NCBI GenBank assembly: GCA_013187285.1
Contig: JABMIG010000056.1
Span: forward strand, 651,018 to 715,017
Source: Cyclotella cryptica
Lineage: Eukaryota > Bacillariophyta > Thalassiosirophyceae > Thalassiosirales > Thalassiosiraceae
DNA: 64,000 nucleotides
Direction: 5' to 3'
Shown here in pieces: positions 34,073-44,678 of the stretch (positions are counted from its first letter, which is position 1; the number at the start of each line of letters is the position of its first letter). The translations under genes were made by a program, and so were the position numbers. A model generated the notes under the pieces. It was not told where the DNA came from. It saw nothing but the letters and a program-made list of their open reading frames with translations, and did no database searches.

Positions 34073-37034
34073 TGGTACACTAGGTGATTGGAATACTGAG
34101 CCTGTCTCCTTCGAACTGAAGGAAGGTGCAAAACCGTACCATGGCAGAGCCTACCCAGTGCCACATTCAGTAAAAGAGACTCTCATGAAAGAGCTCAAAA
34201 GACTATGTGACCTAGGGGTACTACAGTGGCAGCCCGCATCTGAATGGGCTTCACCATTGTTCATAGTACCAAAAAAAGATCAGACTGTATGTTTCCTAAG
34301 TGATTTTAGAGAAGTAAACAAAAGGATTGTTAGAAAACCATTCCCGTTACCTAAAATTAGTACAGTCATGCAAGAGTTAGAAGGTTTCACTTTTGCCACA
34401 GCCCTTGATTTAAACATGGGCTACTACACCATTAGGTTGGATCCAGATGCATCCAAGATCTGCACCATTATATTTCCATGGGGTAAGTACTCTTACCTCA
34501 GGTTACCAATGGGAATTGCTGGTTCTCCGGACATATTTCAATCGAAAATGACGGAACTAATGGCCACCCTTGAGTTCGTAAGAGCTTACATTGATGATCT
34601 ACTATGTATCACCAAGGGAACCCTGGAAGACCACCTGGCTAAATTGGAATTGGTCCTCTCCAGACTGCAAGATGCGAACCTAAAAGTAAATGCTCGCAAA
34701 TCAAACTTCTGTGCCATTGAAACAGAATATCTTGGGTACATCCTCTCACGACATCCTCTCACGAGAGGGAATGAAACCACAACCCAAGAAGGTACAGTCA
34801 ATACTTGCACTGACACCGCCCAAAAATGTCAAAGACCTCCGTAGATTTCTTGGCATGGTCCAATACTATCGAGATCTTTGGGCACGGCGCAGCCAAATGC
34901 TTGCCCCACTCACAAGCCTAGTAGGCAAGTGTGGTCATACCAAACAATCCAAACTTCTCAAGGTTAAAAAGAAACCTTGGAAATGGACTGAGGAACATCA
35001 AAAAGCATTCGATGACATAAAGGCCACTATCGCCAAAGATGTGTCCTTGGCCTACCCTGATTACTCAAAAGGGTTTGAGATCTATACTGATGGATCCAAG
35101 AGACAACTTGGAGCCGTCATTACTCAGAACAACCAGCCAATTGCATTTTTCAGCAGAAAACTCTCTGTCTGTCAGCAAAAATACAGCGTAACCGAAATTG
35201 AACTTCTAGCCATTGTTGAAACACTCAAAGAATTCAAAGGAATGCTGTGGGGCCAGCCAATTGTAGTCTATACAGACCACAAGAACCTCATGCAAGATGC
35301 ACTCGGTTTAACCTGTGACAGGGTTTACCGTTGGCGTTTATTACTAGAGGAATACGGTCCTGAAATCGTGTACATCAAAGGAATCCACAACACAGTTGCG
35401 GATGCGATTTCACGCCTTGACTTTGGTCCAACAAAGGACGTCAAGGAAAACTGGATGACCTTCACCAAATGCTGGTGTTATTACACTATGCAATCAGAAG
35501 AGGACTCATCCCCAGCACAACACTCAGACCTCATGAACTTTGTGTTTGCTAACCGCAGCAAAGAGAATGCGATCTATCCCCTGACAGTTCGGGAGATTGC
35601 CGCAGCTCAACAAACGGATAAAATGCTGGACAAACTCAGCCTGCTGGAGGCATACAAACCTCAGCTGGTAGAAAATGTTCAAGTACTGTGCAAAGATGGC
35701 AAACTTGTCATCCCACAGGAACTCCAGCAGCGAGCAGTACAGTGGTACCATCACTACCTGCAGCATCCAGGGACAACCCGTCTCGAAGAAACTCTTGGCT
35801 GCGATGTATTGGAGAGGTTTGAGACACTCTGTCCGCACCTTTGTCAAAAATTGTCATAAATGCCAAGTCAACAAACGACGCCAACATAAGTACGGTAAAT
35901 TGCCTACAAAATTAGTTGTTTTGAACCCCTGGGAAGCACTCTGTGTGGACCTGATAGGACCATACACTCTCAAGGGCAAAGACAGCACTGAAATTGACTT
36001 TATATGTGTCACCATGATAGATCCAGCTACCAGTTGGTTCGAAATTGTGGAACTACCGGTAACTGAATTCAATTCTGTTACTCCCAAGGGTAAAAAGGGC
36101 CCCAAGGGTACTAACACACATAATAAATCTAAAGAAGCATACTTTGATAAATCATCAGCACAAGTTGGCTCTTTAGTAAACAAGATCTGGTTTAGCCGTT
36201 ACCCACGTTGTCAAGTAATCATTTACGACAATGGAAGCGAGTTCAAGCTCAATTTCGAAACCCTATGTGATTCATACGGTATCAAGCGTAAGCCAACCAG
36301 CATCAAGAACCCCCAAGCAAACGCAATACTAGAACGGATGCATCAAGTAATCATGACAATGCTCCGTACCACTGAATTAGACATGGCAAATACAGTGGCT
36401 CCTAGTGACATAGCAGTCTTCCTCACAGATGCTGCATGGGCCGTTCGCTCCACATACCACACGGTACTCAAAGCCTCTCCAGGTGCAGCAATATTTGGCA
36501 GGGACATGCTGTTTGACATTCCCTTCCTAGCTGACTGGAACAAAATAGGAGATCATAGGCAACGCCAAACAGATCGCAACACCGTACGTGAAAACAAGTC
36601 TGCGCCGATTGGGATTATAAAATCGGTGATAGAGTACTTCTTCGCAAAGAAGGTATCCTCCGCAAATCAGAAAGCAAATACCATAAAGATCCTTGGACTA
36701 TATCGACAGTCCATACGAATGGTACTATCAGGGTTCACCGTGGAACAAAATCAGAAAGATTAAACATTAGGAGAGTAACACCATACTTTGGCACTACAGA
36801 CACTTAAAATAAAGAACATGTCAGTGAATCACTCTTACTCCTCTCTCCACTAACACTTACGCTTGAAATAATGCTTTGTAGTCACTACTCAGCCAGGAAA
36901 GTCTTGTATCACCAGTATAACTTGGTACACAAAACAAGTGTCTTCCGCTCACAAAACAGGCCTCCCCATTTTTCCTTTCCAAAGAAAAGGTTTTTTTTTC
37001 ACACCTCACCTGACCCTCCATTTGTGGGGGCAAG

Positions 37035-37455
37035 TGACATAGGCCAAGAATCTGGAGATTCCAGGTGGAACTCCATAAGTCTCCTTCACATTGTTTGATA
37101 CAGAGGAAGGACTCAAAAGTCATAAGATATGAGTTTCTCAGAAATCATATCCAAATAGGATTTTCCTTCCTAGAACTCCACCATACACATTGTAGGTGTT
37201 TTCTTAGGTTGAATATCCAATGGAGGATTTCCTTCTCAGGAACCTTCCCATGGGACAGTTCCTTGGGCAGTTGAATATGAGCCAGTCATGGAACTGCCAC
37301 AAATCACTGCCAATCTCTCCCATGATCATTTGTGTTTTTTTATGCTTGAGATAACTAGTATCTCATTCATCAGTTGTACAGTAGTATTAAGCTCATAAAA
37401 ACAAAGTCAGCAAAGTCTACAACAAGATTTTTTAAATACTTTCTTGCTTAGGTCA
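37035..37455 (+). repeat. 3' LTR of Gypsy B
   Basis: The LTR is 421 bp and nearly identical to 25242-25663. It is preceded by the purine tract TTTGTGGGGGCAAG and followed by the target duplication GGATT. Confidence 0.92.
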
Positions 37456-37744
37456 GGATTACGGATTACTGGATGATGTAGTCTGTTATTTTAGTTTTCC
37501 CAGGTTAGGAGTGACTGTTCCTTTGAAACCTGGTGACTTTTTGTTGGTCAATGCATTGGAGTACCATTGTTTGTCATCCAGATGTCAATCTGATGTTGAC
37601 ATTTATTGTGTATCTAGTTACTTAAAGACAGCATTTGTGGGAGGGAATGATAACAACAGACAGCTCAGTGAAAAAGAGGTCAAATGTCTCAACGCAGTCC
37701 CAGTAAAACAAGTTGACAGGAAAAGAAAGCGACACTATATTTAA
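37456..37744 (+). pseudogene. DSBH-like protein, 3' part of split gene
   Basis: After the nested insertions the DSBH-like reading resumes in the duplicated GGATTACG. It continues as LLDDVVCYFSFPRLGVTVPL, then KPGDFLLVNALEYHCLSSRC and a strand-like DIYCVSSYLKTAFVGG, and ends with a basic tail (VDRKRKRHYI) at a TAA. PGDFLLV...H with a downstream Arg is the usual C-terminal half of the metal and 2-oxoglutarate site in double-stranded beta-helix oxygenases. This part has no stop of its own. Family membership is inferred. Confidence 0.6.
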
Positions 37745-37827
37745 ATCATATCATAATATTTACCATTGATATTTTCATTGTTATAGTATTTCTCTACCCC
37801 TAAGTAACATTATCTAGTTATTGAATT

Positions 37828-39640
37828 CAATCATCGAAATCTTCTGCATTATCAATCTCCTCATTGCACAGAATCCTATTAATATCAACTCCCTCATGGC
37901 CATTCACTTCATCTTCTTCAAATGGATTGTTTGGAGACTCATACTCATCCTCAACATTAAATTCATCACAGCCATTATATATCCCTTCCTCCAAGTGCAT
38001 TTTTGGTGTTACAAATGAATTTTCAATCTCTGTATTCAATGTTTCAATATTTTGATTCGTTTGTTGAATCCTCAACTGTAAGACAATGATCTGATTCTTG
38101 CATGATTCATGTGCATTCTTTCATGCTACAAATCGTATGCTATCTTCGGTGGTCTTGCCCTGATCCACATCATCTTGAATATTTGCATACTGGTCAGACA
38201 CGCTCATCATGTTGGTTTGACGAATCATAAGGGAGTTCTCGTCAGAACATAATAGCTCTTGGAGGTCATGAAGTCGATCATTAGTTCTTGTATAGTGTCA
38301 CCAAAATTTGCAATAGAATAGGTAAGATTTTTGATCGCATCAACGGCTCCAGACAAATGGCTTGTAGGTGTATTGGAGCGTTTTTGCTTCTTTGCGCTTG
38401 ATTCATTGTCCACTGTCTTTGGAGTGCGTGATGATGATGCAGAGTACTTTTTATCAAATGACTGGGCAAAGTCAGAGACCTATCCTTCCTCTTGAAGAAC
38501 CAAGTACATGTAAGTGTTGTGTTCGGTATTGGTATAATACCGCACTTGGTCTCCACTGTAAATAGAACCCTCCCCTTCTCCACTCTTCGTCAAGTTGACT
38601 CGAATCTTGTCCACGATACCACAGGATTCGGTGTACTTCTTCTTTAATGAATCCGCCTGCATATGATACTTTTGGCCCACAGGATGGATCGTGACAGACT
38701 TATCGAAGGGTTTGCCATAATGCAGATACACACGGCTTTTATATTACTTCTGTTTGTACTTATAAAGCGAAACTGCTTTATCCCAAAATGATGTCAGATG
38801 ATCATTAGTTTGGCCTTGTGCAGAGTGACTACATTCTGCATCAATAACAGGGCGACTCTTACACATTCCCTTTACAGCCAATCTCTCTAAATAGATAGAT
38901 CCATTAGTACTTCAATAAAATGCATCCATCTATTCAAAGATGCTTCTGCAGTACCAGAATGACTCTGGAAGTGCCTGCGCATGTCCTCTTTCAGGTGATC
39001 TATGGCACTCAGGATGAATTCATGTTCAGATGTGGGTGGAGGTTTTTCTAACAATTTAGTCACTAAAGTTTTGATGCTATGGGCAGCAGGCTGCGGCAAA
39101 CTGGAGCAAGATGGATCAGCAATAATATCACGACGTAACACTTCCTTCGGGAAATATTCCTTCCCCGATTTTTTGTTTGTTGGAATTCACTGTGTCTTTG
39201 TGAACATACCTCCCTTCCCACATGTGAGTGCTTTTTTGAAACATTCATCACTCTCCATAGCATCTGTGTGAATACATGACGAAACTCCAATTGACATGCA
39301 TAGAAGTGCAATTGGCGCACAGTATTGCTTATTGTACATACGAGGTGCAGCCAGCTGTGACGGCTGATACAGATGGAGCTTATCACAAGAGACCTCTGGT
39401 CGATTAAGCTGTCATAGGATCGGGAGGGGGCTCTTCATTTTGTCCAGTATCTGGATCACTGTTAGCAGCGACACCATCTGTACCAATAATGGAAAGGGAT
39501 TCAGAAGCAGGGGGAATGCTGGACATATTTGGATAGACCCCACCCTGTTCCTCCTCACCACTGAGATGGGGATCAGATGGGAGATGTGAATTGTTGTTGT
39601 TGTTTAGACACGGATAAGTGCTACGATGCTAGGCATGTGT
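37828..39640 (-). pseudogene. Decayed minus-strand gene, unrecognised (possible Harbinger second protein)
   Basis: Protein-like segments follow each other on the minus strand. These are an acidic Ser/Pro-rich start (about 39600-39415, with NMSSIPPASESLSIIGTDG); a segment with QLAAPRMYNKQYCAPIALLC and SCIHTDAMESDECFKKALTC (about 39410-39230); AAHSIKTLVTKLLEKPPPTS (about 39070); YLHYGKPFDKSVTIHPVGQK with ADSLKKKYTES (about 38730-38620); KKQKRSNTPTSHLSGAVDAI (about 38390); and an acidic tail ending at 37828. Several stops and frame changes separate them. A trihelix/Myb-like reading of the KKKY part is only a guess. It faces the transposase and DSBH gene and may be the second protein of the same element. 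Confidence 0.5.
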
Positions 39641-39778
39641 GTTATAGTGCTGTGTTTTAATAAAGTCTCTTTGGGGGTGGCCGCAGCTCCATTCGGGGGC
39701 AGAGCATACCCGCAGCTACCTCAACTTGTCGAAAAGTGCTAAATAATTTAACAATAGACCCGCTCTCAGACTGGGGTG

Positions 39779-39860
39779 GGTATTTTGGGGTGGTCAAAAA
39801 ATGTTTTTTGCAGAAGTGGAGGCCAAGATGCAGAATTTTTGTGACCACCCCCAAAAAACC
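39779..39860. repeat. Short inverted repeat (hairpin)
   Basis: The arm GGTATTTTGGGGTGGTCA (39779-39796) pairs with TGACCACCCCCAAAAAACC (39842-39860) around a 45-base loop. It lies just beyond the minus-strand gene remnant and could be a hairpin or a tiny foldback element. Confidence 0.6.
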
Positions 39861-41061
39861 ATACTCATAACCCATTAGGGTGTTTTTGTATGTGTGTGGA
39901 TAAAAAAATCTGCCTACGGGGATGACCTCAGGAGGGGTAAAAAGTATGCATCCCACTACAGAAGGAAAATGATGTTTTGGCTATTCTGAACATTGCTATG
40001 TAACCTTAATACCATACATTTGGCAATATCTTGTTTCCTGCAGAGTCTGGTACACCAAGCTGCAAGCCGCCAACTGCCTTCTAAGACAGGCTCTTGGCAC
40101 TATGAAGGGAGGCATTTACTCGCTCATTGTTTTCTTGCCTGCTTGGGAAATGTGGGAGGAAGCAGTCTTTGGGCTTTAACTAGGGGATGCACTAGTAGAA
40201 TGGCCACCAAAAATTCCGTGGATTCTTGTCAAAGTTTGGGATCTGATAGTGATATGTTTTATTGAGATGTGTACAAAGTTTCAGAAAAAAATTCGAGGAA
40301 GTGCCAATCGTCTATGTGCAAAGCAAACTCTGTTTGAAAATCAATGTTGAAACCCCACAGGATAGTAGGAGTGTACATGGTAAATTTTGGTTTTTAAGTT
40401 TTGAACGTTAAATTAAGGGTTTTCGTAGGCATTATGGGGTATATCATAGTTTATTAGGGACATACACAGGAAATAACATTTATGATAGAAGACCAGCACC
40501 ATGAGTTGTTTCTGGTACAGCACTGTAGAGAAAAGATGGTTACACACAGTATGGACATGGTCTCAATTACAGTTATAACAAACGATATTGAATCAGTATA
40601 CTACAGTTATGCCTGCCTTTTGCTGCATTTGTTTATGTGCATAGAAGCTATGGAACTTCCCAAAAAACAGGAGAAAGGGTGAGTAAATGTGTGCAAAAAC
40701 ACTTGTTGTATTATATTTATGTATTGTTTTGCTTTTATCATTTAATAATCATGTTAACATGCAAACAAACAAATCATGTACCTGAAATGAAATAACAATT
40801 AAGATGTTGAATTAAAAATATGAAATTCAAGTCTACGTTGGGTAAAGTTTTAGGTGTTGTTCCTTTGATACTAAATATTTTTTCAATTAAAAAGAGAAAA
40901 AAGACATCACAAACACATAACTAGCAGTAGCTAAATTGCTGCTGTGGGTACTTTTACTCCTCACCTATTCAAAATTAAGCGATTATTTTTAGGGCCACCA
41001 ACCATAATGCTGCATAGCTGCTTTTCTCCCTGATGAACATAAATTGGGAGATTTACATACT
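39861..41061. other. Gene-free region
   Basis: No gene was recognised. The short plus-strand frames near 39993-40265 and 40482-40682 show no motif and no codon pattern that persuades me. Confidence 0.35.
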
Positions 41062-41316
41062 TCACAAGTTTAACGAAGTGGTTGCTGGGATTGGAGGGTC
41101 AGGGTATCTAGCCTTGACAGTGGGAAGGGGTGGCCAAACACCTGAATCATCAAAATCACAGTGCTTGGTTAGTTCTTTTGAACCCAGTTGGTGATCGTGG
41201 TTCTTGCCATGGTCAACAGCGTTCTTTTGCTGCATGACTCTTTTTGGAGCACAGTGGGGCAAATTTAAAGAAGGCAATGCACTCTCATTTTCTAGGTTTC
41301 CCCATGCAACTGCATT
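41062..41316 (-). other. Exon-like open segment, unrecognised
   Basis: On the minus strand a strong acceptor (TTTGCAATTTTCAG) is followed by 85 open codons. They start NAVAWGNLENESALPSLNLP and contain KRVMQQKNAVDHGKNHDHQL, before a TGA. The composition is protein-like rather than random AT-rich sequence. No upstream exon was found. It could be the last exon of a host gene or a fragment of a mobile element. No function is proposed. Confidence 0.3.
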
Positions 41317-41852
41317 CTGAAAATTGCAAACATATTTGTGAGGGGTTTACAATTTGAGAATCAATTGTCAAATTCTGGGGGATGGATGATACAATTTTTA
41401 CTGTGAAGGAGAAAACAAGGTGAGAGATCTGACAGTCAAAAGTGGTTGATAGAAAAGATGGAGTTGAATGAAAAAATGTGCCATACACATATTAAAAATT
41501 ACTTACTGCCGTACAAACACCAACACCCCCCCTACTTTAAGCACTCTCACTTTATCTCTCATCAAAGTCCATGTGGGTGCCCTCATCCCATGCATACATC
41601 ATGTGTCCCAGATAATGTGATCCCTTGCCATAAAGTCTTTGTTGTCATTGCTATAGCACTGATACTTAATCCTTGTGTTGGTGTTGCTGCATTCTAACAC
41701 CGTAGGTATTGTGTCATTGCCCTGCAGCACAGCTATAAATTTTGTGATCGGTTGACATTGATGACATTTTATATTTGTGTACTAATTAGCCATCCACCTC
41801 ATCTTGTCTTCATTGCCATATGCCGTCGATACAGCAGTCACCCAGCCCATGA

Positions 41853-42113
41853 GTCTCAGATAATGCTGCTGAAACTGAAGCAGTTAAGCCGCCATCCACC
41901 ACAGTGGCAAACTTCACCAAGGAGTCTGTGTCACCTCCTCTATGTGCCCACATGCATTGTTCTAATGGCTGCCACCTCCTAGAGTTAATCCAAAGGACAC
42001 GTGTTCTTCTGATGGATGTGTCAATTTTTACACCACTGCTGCCAGACTGCTTGGGAATTCCATCAATATACACAATAATGTGCAGATGGTTTACCAGACA
42101 GTTGTCCATGTGA
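41853..42113 (+). other. Open segment left of the GAAGAN array, unrecognised
   Basis: An open stretch of about 86 codons directly follows a TGA. It starts VSDNAAETEAVKPPSTTVAN, contains CAHMHCSNGCHLLELIQRT and ends LSM. The Cys/His spacing recalls a zinc-binding knuckle but fits no family I can name. A different frame continues from about 42075 towards the acidic array. It is probably a fragment of a dead gene. Confidence 0.25.
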
Positions 42114-42254
42114 GTCTAACATATCTAACGCTACACCATCCAAACAGTGATGTTGCCTTAAGAAGTTCACAAGAGGAGCCTCTCCTTCCAAGCGACAATG
42201 ATACATTTGAATAAGCTGAGGAAGACATTTGGGAGAACACTACTGCCTTCATCA

Positions 42255-43199
42255 TCCAAGACAAAGAAGAAGATGAAGAAGAAGATGAAGAAGAAGAAGA
42301 AGAAGAAGAGGAAGAGGAAGAGGAAGAGGAAGAGGAAGAGGAAGAGGAAGAGGAAGAGGAAGAGGAAGAGGAAGACGAAGACGAAGACGAAGACGAAGAC
42401 AAAGAGGAAGAGGAAGAGGAAGAGGAAGAGGAAGAGGAAGAGGAAGAAGAAGACGAAGACGAAGACGAAGACGAAGACGAAGACGAAGACGAAGACGAAG
42501 ACGAAGACGAAGACGAAGACGAAGAGGAAGAGGAAGAGGAAGAGGAAGAGGAAGAGGAAGAGGAAGAGGAAGAGGAAGAGGAAGACGAAGACGAAGATGA
42601 AGACGAAGACGAAGACGAAGACGAAGACGAAGACGAAGACGAAGACGAAGACGAAGAGGAAGACGAAGAGGAAGACGAAGAGGAAGACGAAGAGGAAGAC
42701 AAAGACAAAGACAAAGACAAAGACAAAGACAAAGACAAAGACGAAGACGAAGACGAAGACGAAGACGAAGACGAAGACGAAGACGAAGACGAAGACGAAG
42801 ACGAAGACGAAGACGAAGACGAAGACGAAGACGAAGACGAAGAGGAAGACGAAGAGGAAGACGAAGAGGAAGACGAAGAGGAAGACAAGAGAAGACAAGA
42901 AAGACAAGAGGAGGAAGAGGAAGACGAAGAGGAAGACGAAGAGGAAGACAAAGAGGAAGACAAAGAGGAAGACAAAGAGGAAGACGAAGAGGACGACAAA
43001 GAGGACGACAAAGAGGACGACGAAGACGAAGACGAAGATGAAGAAGACGAAGAAGACGAAGAAGACGAAGAAGACGAAGAAGACAAAGAAGACGAAGTAG
43101 ACGAAGTAGACAAAGAAGACGAAGTAGATGAAGAAGACGAAGAAGACAAAGAAGACAAAGAAGACGAAGAAGACGAAGAAGACAAAGAGACGAAGAAGA

Positions 43200-43238
<39 letters not shown>

Positions 43239-44085
43239 AGAAGAAGAAGAAGAAGAAGAGGAAGAGGAAGAGGAAGAAGAAGAAGAAGATGATGGTGATG
43301 ATGAAGACGATGAAGATGACGAAGACGACGAAGACGACAAAGACGACAAAGATGATGAAGATGACAAAGAGAACAAAGAGGACAAAGACAACAATGATGA
43401 AGAAGAAGAAAAGGACAACGAAGAAGATGAAGAAGGTGAAGAAGACAAAGACATAGACATAGACGTAAACAAAGACAAAGACAAAGACAAAGACAAAGAC
43501 AAAGACACAGACACAGACACAGACACAGACATAGACAAAGACAAAGACATAGACACAGCCATAGACACAGACATAGACAAAGACATAGACAAAGACTTAG
43601 ACAAAGACATAGACCAAGACATAGACAAAGACACAGACAAAAACATAGACAAAGACATAGGCAAAGACATAGGCAAAGACATAGGCAAAGACATAGGCAA
43701 AGACATAGGCAAAGACATAGACAAAGATGAACATGAAGACAAAGATGAACATGAAGACAAAGAAGAAGAGTGAGGGGAAGAAGAGGAGTGAGGGGAAGAA
43801 GAGGAAGAAGAGGAAGAAGAGGAAGAAGAGGAAGAAGAGGAAGAAGAGGAAGAAGAGGAAGAAGAGGAAGAAGAGGAAGAAGAGGAAGAAGAGGAAGAAG
43901 AGGAAGAAGAGGAAGAAGAGGAAGAAGAGGAAGAAGAGGAAGAAGAGGAAGAAGAGGAAGAAGAGGAAGAAGAGGAAGAAGAGGAAGAAGAGGAAGAAGA
44001 GGAAGAAGAAGCAGAAGAAGCAGAAGAAGCAGAAGAAGCAGAAGAAGCAGAAGAAGCAGAAGAAGCAGAAGAAGCAGAAGGGCCA
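42255..44085. repeat. GAAGAN hexamer/nonamer array, 1.8 kb
   Basis: The plus strand is almost pure A and G with periodic C. Blocks are homogeneous and change abruptly: (GAAGAG)n, (GAAGAC)n, (GAAGACGAAGAG)n, (GACAAA)n, (GACATAGACAAA)n, (GAAGAAGAG)n and finally (GAAGAAGCA)n. Read as Glu-Asp, the frame enters from AEEDIWENTTAFIIQDKEED (about 42215) and leaves through EGPSTTFSRESCTERE to a TGA at 44155-44157, but the frame shifts inside, near 42890 and 43185. It may be an expanded acidic region of a dead gene. The very long minus-strand Ser/Leu frames are artefacts of the repeat. Confidence 0.95.
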
Positions 44086-44440
44086 AGCACTACCTTTTCA
44101 AGAGAAAGCTGCACTGAAAGAGAAGTAGCCGAATTGGACAAATGCGATGAAAATTGATCAAGTTACACTCACTTATGCTGTTCTGATGTCTCTGCACTTG
44201 GAGGAGTTGAGTGTCTGAAGAAAGTATCAAAGATGGCCTTCATCAAGAATAATGATATCTCTGTGCCAACTGTTCTGTGAAATAATCCCAACAATGGCAA
44301 GGTTGCTGTCAACCATATCAAAACACAAGATTTCAAAGAATCAGGCATTATGGGAATTTCAAGAAGAAGTCTTCTGATAAAGTCAAAATGTGATATTTAC
44401 AGAAGAAACACACCATATATGGTGTCCGTAACACTGTCAT

Positions 44441-44678
44441 TGCTGAGCATAACGAGATACATCGATCGCCGTTAATTAGGTGATAACTAATTTATGAGAT
44501 CTTATTATTAATCAATACAGCCCTGTGCATGAACGATGCATTTGAGTGGCTCTTAGATCGGGGCTTTTTGGGCTAATGACCTGAGAGTACACTTATTTGC
44601 TAATCATGTACTGATATGTATATGCGTGTTAGCAGATGGAAAATGATGGGTGTTTTGACTGGTTTCAGCTAGATAGCA
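44441..44678 (-). repeat. 3' LTR of Copia D (transcript orientation)
   Basis: The LTR is 238 bp, starting TGCTGAGCATAACG and ending GATAGCA on the plus strand. It contains GTGATAACTAATTT (44480-44493), the exact complement of the bases beside the other LTR. Confidence 0.85.

Larger units (their letters stand above)
25242..37455 (+). mobile_element. Ty3/Gypsy retrotransposon B, young, hosting Copia C
   Basis: LTRs at 25242-25663 and 37035-37455 are about 99% alike by eye, implying a recent insertion. It is flanked by the 5-bp duplication GGATT (25237-25241 and 37456-37460). Parts in order: gag (about 25990-27170) with a Cys/His cluster CELCKKHGGAHTTH; protease (about 27740-27800, LLDTGSDGD); start of pol (to 28324); the inserted Copia C (28325-34072); reverse transcriptase (about 34150-34800, YIDDLLC); RNase H (about 35070-35400, YTDGSKRQLGAVI); integrase (about 35830-36600); and a polypurine tract just before 37035. 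Without the insertion it is about 6.46 kb. It looks largely whole apart from the Copia insertion and a few other breaks. Confidence 0.93.

Noticed and set aside
42091-44141. Very long minus-strand frames rich in Ser, Leu, Val or Phe, and plus-strand Lys/Arg frames
   Set aside because: They are the other reading frames of the GAAGAN simple repeat. Their length comes from the absence of stop triplets in the unit, not from coding.
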